From Dentipellis sp. KUC8613 (lineage: Eukaryota; Basidiomycota; Agaricomycetes; Russulales; Hericiaceae), in the NCBI GenBank assembly GCA_002286715.1, contig NSJX01000013.1:418625-482624 (forward strand): a DNA stretch of 64,000 bases. Direction: 5' to 3'. Below, in pieces: positions 22,280-34,619 of this stretch. Within the stretch, counting starts at the first letter, position 1. The number at the start of each line of letters is the position of its first letter. The notes under the pieces are model-generated. The model made no database searches and was not told the origin of the DNA. It was given only the letters and a program-made list of their open reading frames with translations. The position numbers were made by a program, and so were the translations under genes.

Positions 22280-22930
22280 GTTAGATATCATGAGCGCATT
22301 TCAGCATTTATTTTGCGTGACAAAGAAAGTAGAGTCACCTGAACTGAAGGTAAGGGCGGACATGCCGGAATGATCATCTCCCCAATAACGTTTAGCCTAG
22401 CAAACACCGCTCTTGCAAGCGCGCTGCCGCCAGACGGCGCTCTGCTGCGAATTGATGGGCAACATAAGAAGCCAGAATTCGAAGTGTTCACGAATTGAAA
22501 GGATAAGAAGAAATGGGTAAAAGAATGTAAGCGATGCAGATGGATCCCAGACATGTCAACGGCTCGCGCCATGAGGCACGGTGTCCAGTCATCCTCGCTG
22601 CGCAGATCATGCTCGCTCAGTACCGGTCACAGTATGTGTCATTGCAGCCTTGGCTTCTAATGGATCATAGCACATTGATGACGCATCAACACCATAAGGT
22701 GACGAAAAAATACCACTTGTCGCCCGTTAGACAAGTACTATAACAACGCGAGGAACAAAAAACACACCTTATTACACAAGAAAATCTTCGTTTTGACGAT
22801 GGTGCATCGGGTGGATCAGTACTACAGACATCAAGAGGTTTATCCTTTGCTTACCAACTATGACCATTCAAAAAGCTGAAGTTTTTGGCGGCGGCTGATC
22901 CGCCACCTAGTCGCTGAAAAGATGACCGCA
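22280..22930 (-). repeat. Non-coding block upstream of GT8 pseudogene, shared with copy 3 upstream
   Basis: This block aligns in order with about 25040-25710 upstream of GT8 copy 3. Shared strings include aattgaaaggataagaa (near 22493 and 25253), catgtcaac followed by gctcgc and catgagg, and tgatccgccac near the right end. Similar minus-strand peptide starts (MARAVDMSG and MMRAVDMAG) occur in both but fall out of frame with each other later, so the block looks non-coding or decayed. Boundaries are approximate. The remaining DNA (21839-22279 and 22931-23355) shows no gene. Confidence 0.7.
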
Positions 22931-23355
22931 TCGAGTGGAATACCGGCTGATGAATCCACACTAAACGAAACGACCATTGCAACACCTAGTCCCGCAACCA
23001 TGTCCCACGCTCGTCAAGAAATTTACGAAGCGTTTAACTCGTCTCCTGCGCCATAGCTACCTTGGCCGATTTCAGGGAGTTACTTGATCTGTCAGATAAA
23101 TAACCAATGTAATTGTCTCGTACTTCCGGAAACATGACAAAAACGTACTCAATTTTCTCTTTGTTGGAGGCCGCGCACGATTCCCGTTTCCGAACGCTCC
23201 CCATCATGATCACAATTTTGGGAGAACGGAAGGCAGAACATTTCATTGCCAGAGTCAAATAAGCGTGAACTTGAAGACAGAAATCGACGTCGAGTCTGAG
23301 GCGGATGCCAGCCATGACTGTCTCCTGTAGTCATAAACAAAAAACGTACCACAAC

Positions 23356-24545
23356 TCATGCCCACGACTCCCGTTCACACCGCTCAAACTCAACCCTTCG
23401 TTCCTGCTCCATCTCCCGCCATGCCTCCTCCCACCACCCGACCTCCTCCTGATAAATCCCACCATATGCGCTCTTAGCCTCAGCCATCTTCTTCTGCATC
23501 CTTGCCCGCGCATCGTGCAACAACGCCTTCCCCTTCACCGGAACCAAGCTCGGTGAGCGTGGATCCACGTCGAACGGTTTCGGCGTCGTGTAATGCACAA
23601 TGCGCATTGCATCTGTGCGGTTCATGAACTCCCATAGCTGTGGGCTGCGCAGCTTGATTGCTAGGTTTGCGTTGTATATATACGGAAGCTTTGCCACCTC
23701 CGCACCGAAGTACAGATTGAGGTACGCCTGCTCTGCCATACGCAGTGGATATCGCGCCGTGTCCATGTGCACGACGAGGGAATTGAACACGGCCGTCGAT
23801 GGCTTCAGTGAGAGGACACCAGCGTTAAAACCAAGCGAGAAGCCTGGATCCTTAGCTTCCACATCGGGAACGGCGGCGAATTGGAATGGGAGGGAGAAGA
23901 GCTCGTCGAAGCGCTGGCGCACCAGCGTGTCGCCGTCGAGGTACACCGCACGCTCGATGCCGATCTGATCCAGCGTCCACAGCCCGAGCTTCGTGTACTG
24001 GTCGGAAAAGCGGTGATAGACACCTTTGCCGTTGTGCGGCGGCTTGATGAACGCAACGGGATGGGGTGTCCAGCCGACAGCGCGGGCAAAGCAGAGGGTG
24101 AGTGGGGAGACGCGCCCGGGGATGTAGAGGAGAAGACGTTGGGGCGAATGGAGGCGAGATGTGGATGCGTTGGCATAGTATTTGAAGAGTGAGTAGCCGA
24201 GATTGAGAACAGGGAGGATATATACGTCGTTGTACAACGACGACACAATCGCAGTAGAATTGGTGCTCGACTGGGGCCGCGCAACTAGTTCGAAATCGTC
24301 CTTCCTGGGGAGGTGTTAGCAGGGTGGTGACGAAGAAAAGAAAAGACTAACAGTGGTTGATAGTCATCCAGTGGTGCGAACCCATCATGGCGGCGACTAT
24401 GCCACCACATCCAGCCGAGAACTATGTTCAACAAAGTGCCGACCAGAAGTGCGAGATGGATCCATGACCACCTGCGGGTGCGGGTCGTCCGCTCAGATGG
24501 CCATAGACTCGTCAGTGGGATATAAGGAATGCTATAGTGGCTCAT
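23356..24545 (-). CDS. GT8-family glycosyltransferase, type II membrane (copy 3)
   Basis: Two exons: complement(join(23356..24304, 24352..24545)), 380 residues, the same length as copy 1. It has a short N-terminal tail (MSHYSIPYIPLTSLW) and a membrane anchor (IHLALLVGTLLNIVLGWMWW). The GT8 domain has YLDGDTLVRQRFDELF with the DxD motif, FNAGVLSLKPSTAVF, AEQAYLNLYFGAEV, and HYTTPKPFDVDPRS. The 47-nt intron is not a multiple of three and must be removed to join DDYQPL to KDDFELV. That establishes the shared intron of the cluster. Predicted Golgi or ER lumenal glycosyltransferase; substrate unknown. All catalytic motifs are intact. It sits downstream of a duplicated upstream block. Confidence 0.92.
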
Positions 24546-25039
24546 GGTCTAGTCATAAACGCAGAGGCAGGAGGGAGAAGGGCGAGGAGGAAAGTGGGAG
24601 AAGGAAGGGGGGCGATTACGGGTGGGAGCGAGTCCCGTGTGGAATATGTGGTTGGGCGGTGATATGTTGGTGCATCTGCCAACTGCATCACCAGTGTTGT
24701 AAGGTCTGATATCTCGAAGCCCTCATTGCCGTGCGGGCAAAGCCTCGCTATAGTAGACGGGAACCCCTTCTTGAGCTGTAAACGTGTGAAATCAGTGAAC
24801 AAACAGATTGTTCAGGACAAAAGGCGGCTTGGACAAAAAAGTGCTGTGGGTTGACCACTTGACTAGCATTCGTCTCTCTCAGTCCAAGGATTGAGACGCC
24901 GACGCCGAGATGGAGTCACTTCCACGTAGTGATCAGAGGTTCTGGAAGCACACATAACCGCTCAATCTCGAGGTCGACGTGTCCATGGGCGTCAATGGTG
25001 CGTCTACGTACTAGTACGAACCTCCCTGCTGGCCATCAA

Positions 25040-25710
25040 GAGCGAATAAAGCGTATATTTCGCGTGCCAATGTAAGACCAGCCGAGTCAGTTGAGTTGAG
25101 CCGAGGACCATAGGGACCATGGCGGAACGACTGCCTCCCGAAAAACATTGAGCCTCGTAATTTCCGCTCTTGTAAGCGCGCGCCCGCAGCCAGGAGGCAA
25201 TCTTCTGCGAATGGGCGTAAGCGCTGTGGGCGCCTGAATTCGAAGCCTTCGTGAATTGAAAGGATAAGAATAAGGTAGCCAAACCGACCTAGGCAGTGCA
25301 GGGTCCCAGCCATGTCAACTGCTCGCATCATGAGGCCTGTTGTCCATCCATACTTGGTGCACAAGTCATGTTGGCTCGATGCCGGGCGCAGTATACGTGT
25401 CGGTGTAGTCTCGACTTTCGAGAGTTGATCACGTTGAGCATAGCACGTTGTTGAGATACCGATGCCAGAATGCGGCGGCGTAGCACCGGCTGGCGCCCGT
25501 TGTAGATATGCCGTCTGTGACAACGTAAGGAGCGACAGTCACATCTTATCGTGCAAGAAGATCTACACTTTGACGGTGGTGCATCCAGTGGAACTACTTA
25601 TCAGTACGACATCCATCAAGTAGTAAAGCACGTTCTTACCCGCTATGGCTGTCTGGAGAGCGATAATAACAGCGGCGGTTGATCCGCCACTGAATCAGTA
25701 CCAAGGTTTC
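25040..25710 (-). repeat. Non-coding block upstream of GT8 copy 3, shared with pseudogene upstream
   Basis: This is the second copy of the block described at 22280-22930. It begins about 500 bp upstream of the copy 3 start codon. Conservation outside coding DNA suggests either recent duplication or a retained regulatory element. Confidence 0.7.
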
Positions 25711-26552
25711 CGGCGTTCAAGCTTATATCAAGTTAGAAGCGACCAGTGACGATTTGCTCCAGCTCTCCACATCGTACAAAATGGATATCATTTAGCCCCG
25801 CGGCGATGTCTCGCCTTCATCAGGAGATTCATGAATCATTTCACCCATTTCTTGTATTATAGCCATCATGATCAACTTTACAGAACCTTTGAGACTATCA
25901 GTGAAGTGAATTTTGCGATAAGTAGGCTTGGTCTCCTAGAAATGTGACGGAAACATACTGAAATTTATCCGCTGTCGATTCTCGAGGCCTCGTTTGTCTG
26001 AATCTGCGATCGCTGAAGTTTCGCCTTCACGAGCACTAACGCGGAGGATTGAATGGTGTGCCAGTGTATTCTTTGAGCCTGTTGGCCGAGTGAGCATGAA
26101 GACGGGAGGATGAGCGACTAGCCACGACGGCTTGCCGGAGAAAGAGCACGTGTGCGCCAGGGCGACGCGAACGAGTCCAGCGCCTCCGAGTCCGATCGTC
26201 CGACAGCCACCGCTACTACTCCCTTCTCTCCATCTGATTTCGGACCCATTGGCTCGACCGTCGCACCCATACACGCGAACGGAGCCAGCACGCTTCTCTC
26301 TCCTGCCTCTTTCCTCGGAAAACTCGCAGGTACGTCGCGGCACGACGTACGCAACACGACTCCAAGTTACGACGCGGTGCCAATCGCAGTGGAACATCGC
26401 TTTCGCTCTCTGGAGACTGAATAGGTAGGATTTTTCTATTGTAATTGAACGTGTTTGGTGAGTAGCTCTTGCATCTCCTCCGTCCATCCGGCAATAGACT
26501 AATAGTCCCCCAGCATCACTCGCACACCCTCATACCCCACACCTCGCACACA
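25711..26552. other. Intergenic upstream of RGG protein gene
   Basis: No gene was supported; a 183-codon minus-strand frame (25936-26487) has no domain. The stretch 24546-25039, before the repeat block, is also without a recognised gene. The right end is the CT-rich leader of the gene at 26553. Confidence 0.4.
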
Positions 26553-27519
26553 ATGGCCTCCGAAGCCACACCCACGACCAATTCCCTCGGGCTCGACCTC
26601 GCGAACCTCAAAATCGACGAGCAGAAGCCCGCAGCCCCCGCCCCCGCTCCGTCTGCATCCTCCCCCGCAGATGCACCCGCCCCCGCCCCCGCGTCCGAAG
26701 CCGACAAGCCAGCCACTGGCAAAGCGGACGAGCCGAAAGACGCAGCGCGGGAAAAGAGCAAGCCGTACGTGAACCACGAGCGCGTGAAGACTGGCGGCGC
26801 GCCGAGGGTGAGCTTCGCCGCCCCGTTATGTGTACCGGACTGCATTGCTGACGTGCACGGCAGGACAAGCTGACGGACGAGGAGCTCGCAGAGCGCATGG
26901 CCAAGATCCGTGAGCAGAACGAGAAGATCAAGCAGCGGCGCATCGTACGTCCCGCTATTTTCTCATAAACACTCGCCTCCTCGTAGCCGTCCCTTCTCGT
27001 CCTGACGCGCGCTCGCAGGACGTCCAAGCAGACGAAGACGCCTTCAAGAAGACGCAGGCCGCCGAGCGCGCAAAGCAGGCCAAGGCGCGCAAGATCCAGG
27101 AGACGGTCGATCGCACGCGCGAGCAGAACGCGAAGCGCAAGATGGACAAGATGCAAAACCGCGAGTGGGACTCGGGCAAGAAGCAGGGCGGGAACGGGAA
27201 CGCGCCCCAGTCCCAATCTGCCGCTGACAAGACCGCGTCGTCTTCGCAAGATACGGCTGGCGTGCCGGAGGAGAGCGCAGAGGGCGTAGAGGGACCGTCT
27301 TCGCCGAGGCAGGGTGGGCGCGGACGCGGGAGAGGGCGGGGCAACGGCGGAGGTACCGGTGGTCACTGGCGTGGGGGGCGAGGGCGAGGCGGTGGACGAG
27401 GCGGCGCTCCTAGCGCAGGAAACAACAAGACGGAGAAGCCTGCAGACACACCTGCAGAAAGGGCACCCGAAGCTCCTGCAGAGAAGAAGCCCGAGGTCCC
27501 AGCAGCAGCAACTTCTTGA
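26553..27519 (+). CDS. RGG-rich coiled-coil protein, possible CCDC9-like RNA-binding factor
   Basis: Three exons: join(26553..26807, 26864..26944, 27019..27519), 278 residues. An Ala/Pro-rich N-terminus contains SLGLDLANLKIDEQ. It is followed by a strongly conserved-looking helical stretch coded across exons 2 and 3 (DKLTDEELAERMAKIREQNE, IKQRRIDVQADEDAFKKTQ). A Lys/Arg-rich helix and a C-terminal RGG region ([27 protein letters not shown]) come next. RGG boxes usually bind RNA and are arginine-methylated. The helix resembles the CCDC9/DUF4594 type, which is a tentative match from memory. No enzyme domain is present. Predicted cytoplasmic or nuclear RNA-associated protein; coding status is firm, function weak. 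Confidence 0.8.
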
Positions 27520-28823
27520 TCAATACTGGGTGTTGAGTATGGTTCGGCGCGCATGTCTTTATGTCATTCTTGCTATATTTTTCCGCCGTTGTATTGACTC
27601 TGCTCTGTAACGATCTCCGACCCTCTGAATACCATGTTGCAGTAGAATCCCGGATGCTTTATTTGACACTCAAAATACTTCGCGGGTTCTTTCCTCTATC
27701 ATTTAGAGCGAGCCGCTGGCCCTGAATTCCTATGCAATATCAGGCGTTGCTCCGTCTCCTGGTGTACAACAACATTCATGGTTCACCTTCGTAGAGTCAG
27801 TGATCATTCTTACTTCAAACCAAACTGTAACCGTGCGAACCCTCCCCTTCACCCGCCCACAAAACTCCCACGGCCAGTCTAAGCTCGGAAACCGCACGGA
27901 GTGCGGCCCGCCTCGGCGCGGCTCGGAGACGTATCGCACCGCCACCGCCACCAAACCAACGCCCGGTCCGGCTCGGGATCAGCCTCTCCTCGGAGGCTCG
28001 GAGCAGCGGAACACGCACCTGGACAGTGGAAGGCTGGACCCGCCGACGCTTCCGGCGGCTCGTGGGCGGCGTACCGCGCTTCACCGAGACTCAGCGTCGC
28101 TCGGGTGTTTCGACGTTCACGTTACTTATGGTTACCGGGTAAAGCCAGAGCGGCTCGGATATAGCGTGCAAGACCTTTACGATTGCTCTCGAGCGGGTCT
28201 CGAGTCTTAGACTCGAAGCGGACGCAAAAGCTACGCAAAATCTCAATCCCAGACCGATATCGAGATCTAGCTGCTGGTCGTAACAGGTCGTAACGGCACG
28301 TATTTACTCGTGATTTAGCGACTCAAAATCATGGCAGACTCGGATGCGGAAGAATGTGATTTCGTAGCAAGGGGAATATCATGTCGTTAACGTTACGCGT
28401 ATCGTACAGGACTGTTTTGGATGCAGAGAAGAGCGCGAGAGACACAGGCAGTAATTGTGGAGTGCAGTCTAGTAGCTTGGGAATTAATGTACAAGAAGAT
28501 GAAGTGGGCAGGATGAGGATGGATGGCGATGATGAGGGAATAGAGAGAGCAAGGAAGGAGTGGGGTCTGGGAAAGATAGATAGCTAGCGGGGGGATTCCA
28601 ATGTCTATAGCGGAACGTATCGTACAGTTGTGATTAATTCGTGGGTGTGGAGAGGGAGCAGATGGTGGTGAGGAGAGGGGAGATGAGAAAAGGGATAAGA
28701 AGACAACAATAATACCCGCCGACAACCGATACAACAAACCCTGACACCCCTAGGATATGTACAGTCTATGAGGGGTGTGACAACAAGAAAGAAAAACCAG
28801 AGAAGAAATAGCGGACGCCAAGG
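27520..28823. other. 1.3-kb tail-to-tail gap, nothing recognised
   Basis: This lies between the RGG gene (+) and the arrestin gene (-). Around 27890-28200 the octamer-like string cggctcgg recurs in variants (gcggctcggagac, ccggctcgggatc, gcggctcggatat). No frame or terminal repeat was established. Confidence 0.4.
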
Positions 28824-31206
28824 TTACGACGATGCCGCGGACGTAGCCGGCGCCGACGACGTCGTGGTCATCGACACCGCGTCGGCTGCCCGCTCGTGCT
28901 CCTCGCGCGCCCCGCTCTCGGCATACGACGGGAGCCCCTGCATGCTCGACAGCGGCGGGACGCCGCCCAGAAACCCGCGGCTCGCGATCTCGTAATCCGG
29001 CACCTCAGTGAATGCCCGGTGCAGCGCTGAATGCGTCGTGTGCTGCGCGGGCCAGACGGGCGTCGGCGGCGCGCTGTGCTGCGGCGACGTGCGGCTGCTG
29101 GTGGTGTGCTGCAGGTTCGCGTGCGATGTGCGCGTGGACAGCGAGAACGGCGATGTGATCGACGTGAACGGCTTCATCGAGATGTGGAACAGCCCGTGCG
29201 AGCTGCGGCTTGCGGAACTGTGCGCGTGCACGTACGTATCGTGCGTGGTCCGCTCGGGGGAGGGGTTCCGGCTGCCGCGGCGACTCTGGCGACGGCTCTC
29301 CGGACGGGAGCTCGGACGGCTTTCGTGGCTGGGGGGCGTAACGTCGGCCGGACTGTGCGTCGAGTCGGCGCGTTGGAGCGGGGGCGGCTGCTCGTTGGAG
29401 AGGGAAAGAAGGAGCTCCGTGTTGACATACTCGAGGTTGGCCGCACCAGGAGGGTGCGTGCCGATGTGGTGCGCCTCCATCGGTGTTTCTGCGCCAGGGG
29501 ATATGTACCCGTCCGGAAGCTGTACGGGGCTGATGCCCTGGAGGACCCACGGATTGGTGACCCGCATGACAGACTGTTCGGGCAGGTACATGTTGGCGAC
29601 CCGATCCCTGACATGCGATGAGTAACTTGGCAGCTCGAGATCTTCGTCGTGCTCCTCCGGCACCTCAGGGCCGCCAAGAAGCAGTCGCCTCGTCTGCGCG
29701 GTGGCAGACCGTGCTTCATCAATGAGCCGAGCGTCAAGGACGTGCAAAGGAAGCGAGCAGCGCAACTCCGAGGTGTGGCCGTCGAGGTTCTTGATGAGGA
29801 TGCTCCACCGGATGCGGTGGTTGATCACGATGGGCTCGAGCGAGTGGTTGGGGGTGCAGGTGAGGGGGATGGGAAGGTCGAGCATGGTCACGATGTCACT
29901 GTCCGAGACCTCAAAGTTGTCTGGCAGTGACGGAGCGGGGTGCGTGCCATCCGCTGGAGCGTGGGACGTCGAGGGACCGGGCTCCGGTGCGTGAGAGGAA
30001 GAGGGCAGGGGAGGGAGTGCCACGTCGGGATCTGAACTCGTGGCCTGCATGGGCGGAAAATACGTCGACGACCGCGCAGAGTTGGGCCCCGAGCCAGGTG
30101 TGCGCTGTTCGGAGCTGTGTCCGGGCGTCGCGAAACCAGGGGTGGGAGGCTGGCTATGAACGGGGTGGCTGTGATGCAGAAGGGAACGGCGATGCGAATG
30201 GTCATTGACGAGGACGGCGTGGCCATCGACGATGTCGTGCGTGCAGGATGTATTGGGCCGCGTGGTCTCCTGCCATCCCGTGCGCGTGTACAGCTTGACG
30301 GTCTCGTTGAGCGTGGTCGTCACGTGTAGAACGCGTACCCCCTTGGCGAGAGGAGAAAACTTGACGACGGCGGTGAGAGTATCGCCGGCAGCCCAAGCCT
30401 TGTGGGGGATCATGATGGAATACATGAGCTTTTCGGGCCATGTATTTTCGATCTCGAGGGTCTGCTGGTATTCAAGAGCCTCGGGGGCGAAGGAGCGGGC
30501 GATCGAGATAGGAATCTGAGTCTGGAGATTGTGGGCAAAGCCAGGCCGGGTGGCGACTGCACGCAGCTTGTAATGGACCGAGGCGCCACCAAACGCGTTG
30601 GTGTTTATGCTCGAGGGCAGGGAGCCACCGATGTTGAGCTGAAAGGGGAAGAGGTGACGGCCGGCCTTGAGGGTATGGCTGTGCTTCTTGGCCCCCTCGA
30701 GGAAGGACCAGTCGTGATTGCAGACGAGGTAGGTCATCGGGCTGCTGTTGATAGTGAGACTGCGGCGGGGGTGAGCGGCGAAGAAGAAAAAAAAAAAGAG
30801 AAAAAGGGCAGACGCACGGCTCGTTGGCCGGGGGAGGTAGACGGGCCTTTCCCCTGAACTGGAGGGTAATCTCCTTGATGGCGGTGGACTCTGCGAGATT
30901 GACGACGACATGGCCCTGGAGGAGGGTGGGGGCAACGTCGACGCCGACGCCCTTGAGGAGGAGGAGGTCGGAGGTGACGACGATCTCGATGTTGGGGAGT
31001 TTCTCCTTTTCGACGGTCATTGGATGCTGGGGGGCGGGGCGGTGGGTGGAGGAAGAGGAGGGAGCGGGTGCGGAAGAATGGGAGGAGATGCCGTCGAGAG
31101 CATTATGAAGGGCGGATGAAAGAAGGTCAAAGTCAGCGCCAGGACGTCGGCCATGAGGGTCGTCGATGGGGGGAGGCGAATGCGGCCTGGAGACGGCATA
31201 GGCCAT
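28824..31206 (-). CDS. Alpha-arrestin (ART family) ubiquitin-ligase adaptor
   Basis: Two exons: complement(join(28824..30759, 30818..31206)), 774 residues. Alpha-arrestins recruit Rsp5-type ubiquitin ligases to plasma-membrane transporters for endocytosis. The arrestin-N fold spans about residues 65-235 (NIEIVVTSDLLLLKGVGV, TAIKEITLQFRGKARL, FPFQLNIGGSLPSSI, GGASVHYKLRAVATR). The arrestin-C fold follows (YSIMIPHKAWAAGDTL, VKFSPLAKGVRVLHVTTTL, IRWSILIKNLDGHTSELRC). The C-terminal third is Ser/Pro/His-rich and disordered. Two LPSY motifs (LELPSYSS, GLPSYAES) are candidate WW-domain binding sites. The 58-nt intron has a strong polypyrimidine tract, and splicing restores ANEPLTINSSPMTY. Start at 31206 has context ccATGGC. 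The upstream side faces the 4.8-kb gene-free interval. Confidence 0.9.
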
Positions 31207-34200
31207 GGTAGCAAAACGGAAGTCGGATGTCTCGTTGCGGCTCTTCGCACACTCCCTCGCTATTTATGACCGCGCCGCTCCCGCGGTGACGTCTTATCCC
31301 CAATCGAGATCCCGGCCCTCTCCTCCGTCCTCTCGGGTCCGCACGGGCATAACCTCTCCTTCCCTGCTAATTTCCGAGGCGCGCAGGGCTCCTCCAGGCC
31401 GTGGCCAGCTGCGACCCGAATTCTATGTTTTTCTGCAGCTGATTCTGTCCACCCGCATCGACTTTGTTCTCTGTCTCACCGGCCCGCGTCCCGCCCATCC
31501 GATCTTATCTCTCGTCTCGCACAGCCAACGCCCGAAATCTTCAACCCGAGATAGCTCTCTGCCAATCGCAGCCCTGCGCGTCCATCGCTCAACCGCCTCG
31601 ATTTGATACTGCGTTTTGCTTCCATCGCCGCGGCTGAACGTTGCCGTTTCCACCGCCCACCACATCCAGTTCCAGAAAGGTCGCTGCGCGTGGTGCGCAG
31701 ACTGCTTATTTGCGTCTGCCGGATGCTGCCGCCGGCTCGTCAGATCTGCAGTCTTGGCCATGCATTCTAGGGTCGACCCTCGTCCTCGGTGCCTAGCAGA
31801 GTAATCCACTCCAGCGCGAGTCACCACCATTCCACTGTCTCGACCGTTCTCCCAGCTATCTGCGCTGTCTCCGAGCTCATAATTGTTTCCTCCAGCCACC
31901 ACCATCATTCTCTCCATCATGGAACCACCTCTTCCAGAAGCGCTCTCTCGCGTTTTTCCGACCGCAGAGGCCTGCCATTCGTTTCATAGATCCTGCGCCT
32001 CCCACGCGCCGCAGACACATCTACTGCCACCGCTCGATGCCGAACATCACAGTTCCTCTTCCATCCTCCAGCAACTGTCTGCATCTATCCTGCGATGCCT
32101 CCCTCGAATCCTTTTGTTTCGCGCGTGCCCCCATTCTCGCACTCCACCATAGCTCGCTCTGCCACCCCAAACGCAGTCCTTGTGCGACAGCACCCTCGAC
32201 TAGGGACAGGAGTGCGAGTTTCCGAATCGGATCCGTGCACTCACACGAGGGCCCGCCGCGCACAGAAACAAGCCCCGCTTCTGTTGACAATCAGAGGAGC
32301 TTCGTGCCGCGGACCAAGGAGATGCGGGAAGGACAGCGTGCACACAGGCGTACGCGTGTGCGGAGGCAGCGCCGGGCATCGAAAGCGTCTCCACTCGTAT
32401 GAGACTTGTTTGGGCGATCTGCAGCTGCTGTCGGCGAGAACGCAGCCGGGCTTGGCGAGATGCAGACATGTGGCCATCCCGTCTGCGCCACAACGCCCAC
32501 GCATGTCCGCATTAGGCCATTCAACGCTTCCTTGCGCACGACCACAACGCCTGCTGTCCTTGGCTGCAACCCTATCTATTTATAGCAACTCACCGCGTCC
32601 GGACGCTGTTGCCAACGCTCTGCTCGCGCGGGCTGCCGTCCTTCCGTTCAAATATCACTGGTGTACGGCGCGCCCTCCGAGGACGCACGGCTGCATCGCG
32701 CGGCTCTATGTCGGATCACGCTTGTCTGTCCTGTTCTACTACTTACTTCTTTGCCTGCAGATGCGCTTCCTCGCTGCTGGCTGCCCGGTCTGTGCTATCT
32801 TCGTCTCGCTCCCGCTCGGGGCCTCGGATATCCCTTTCCGCTCTGCCCTGCTGTCGCTATGTACCCCACTCGCTGCATTGCCCTCTCCGAGCTGCAGCAG
32901 CGGCTGTGGTCGCTGCTTTTCCCCCCTTCAATGCAGATTCATTCGACAGCATGACACCGAACATGCCTGCCGCGGCAGATTGTCGACTGCAACCGCCCTG
33001 GGCTGGGCCAGGTACGAATGCAGAGACTCTTCTCCTCCCGCCGCCGTCCAGTTACCAGTGCGCGCTCAGCCCGGGCAGGACAGGCAAACATGTCTCGTCG
33101 GCGCATCCTCGCATCCTTGGCGTCTTTGACCGCTGCAGCGGCCCACCCCTGGTCTGTGTCTGGCTTTGTGTGCCCTATCGGCGGTGGTACAGCACCCTCT
33201 TGTCCTTGTTCTGTTCGTCTATCAGCACGCCGGTGCGCGCGGGCCATGCGCAGGCACCCACCCACCACTAACGAGCGAGCGAAGTGCCGAGCTCTCCGGC
33301 CTTCTGGCATCTTCCGTGCAGCGCTGCCCAACCGTATCTCTGCCTTTATCTTTATCTATATCTTCATCTCGCCCTCACGATCATCTTCTCTATGATTGCG
33401 ATTCGACGCACTCCGGCGCCGATACCCAAATAGCGACTGCAGCCATATTTATATTTACCGCTCCCTATCGTCCTGCGTCCTCCATTTTGCATTTCGCCGT
33501 TCCACAGTTCCACACTGCCACTGGGTCGAGACCGCCACCGCCAATACATGCCTCCCTGGTTAGCGACGCACGTTCGCCCCGCCGGCCCTATCATCCCCCT
33601 TCGCGCCACGCCTGCCTGCGTCCCGCATCCCGGGTGGTCCGCATTCCATATCGCAGGCTTCGGTCGCGCGTCTGCGGAAATGGAGTCTGCACCCAATCTC
33701 TGCATCTGCCGCGCTGCCGCACTAAACGCTGCGCGCTTCTCAGACTATAGCTCTAGGCGCTTCACACGTTCCCTGGCCCTGCAGCGCGGTCGGCACGACC
33801 ACCAGGCACGCCGACTTCGCTTGGGTCTTGATGCTGGGACTGGCAGTGGGAGTGCAACGTGGAAACGGAACCGCTGTGCCCTGCCAGTGTGTGGTGTGCG
33901 GCTTATCGCGCCATCGCACCGTCAAGTGTTGATGCAAGATACTCGTTGACGCTGGATGCTGGACGCTGCACGGCGCTAGAGCCGAGCAACGCGAGTCACC
34001 AATGACTGTCCCTGCGGCTGCGGTGCCAGTGCTCGCTCAGCATATGTGCGTATCAGGGTTCAGAACCGCGCGGATGCAGTATCTTAGACTGGACGGCACC
34101 GATGCTCGCACTGGCACTGGCGTTGGCGCTGCGATGCTCGTCCCTGTAACATGTACTCGTACCCGTACGTACGCGACTTATCGCGCTGGATGGGGAGCAA

Positions 34201-34583
34201 TTACTGACCCTGAGCTCCCCCTAGATTTTTTTCGTACGTTGACTCAGTACTGGATGCTCAGCGCGCCAACGCCCCCTTGAGTCACCTCTCGCGATCTGCT
34301 GGCGATGGCGATTTGCAATCGTACACACCGGGCGCGTCGGGCGGCCGTGCTCAGTGCTTGGTGCTGCGATGGGGATGCTCGGCGCTCGTGCTGGCTGTTA
34401 TCGCGCGCAGCCCCTCTAAGCCGCAGCTGCTTAGTGGTTGGAGGTGGTTGGTGCGTGGTGCGTGGATCGAGTGGTCGGCGCGATCGCGCGCCAGGGGCTC
34501 GTGTTTTTTCATTATGCTTTGTCGTTTTGTCCGCGCCGCGGAATGTGGATGCAGATGCAGATTGGATCGCGGTTGCGGCTCAC

Positions 34584-34619
34584 GTTGCGGTTGCGGTTGC
34601 GGTTGCGGTTGCGGTTGTG
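34584..34619 (+). repeat. GTTGCG hexamer array
   Basis: Five perfect GTTGCG units (34584-34613) are followed by a degenerate sixth (GTTGTG). A related ggttgcgg lies just upstream at 34571. Confidence 0.9.

Noticed and set aside
25936..26487. 183-codon minus-strand frame
   Set aside because: No ortholog-like motifs, and several competing frames of similar length on the other strand.
26608..27366. 252-codon minus-strand frame
   Set aside because: Antisense shadow of the RGG-protein gene, whose exon structure and RGG motifs are clear.
27890..28200. Recurring cggctcgg strings as a possible LTR or transposon
   Set aside because: No terminal repeats, target-site duplication or coding remnant were found; copies are too few and irregular.
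32095..33129. 344-codon plus-strand open frame in the gene-free interval
   Set aside because: Arg/Ser/Pro/Cys-skewed composition from CT-rich DNA, no domain, no splice partners, and overlapping frames of similar quality in other phases.
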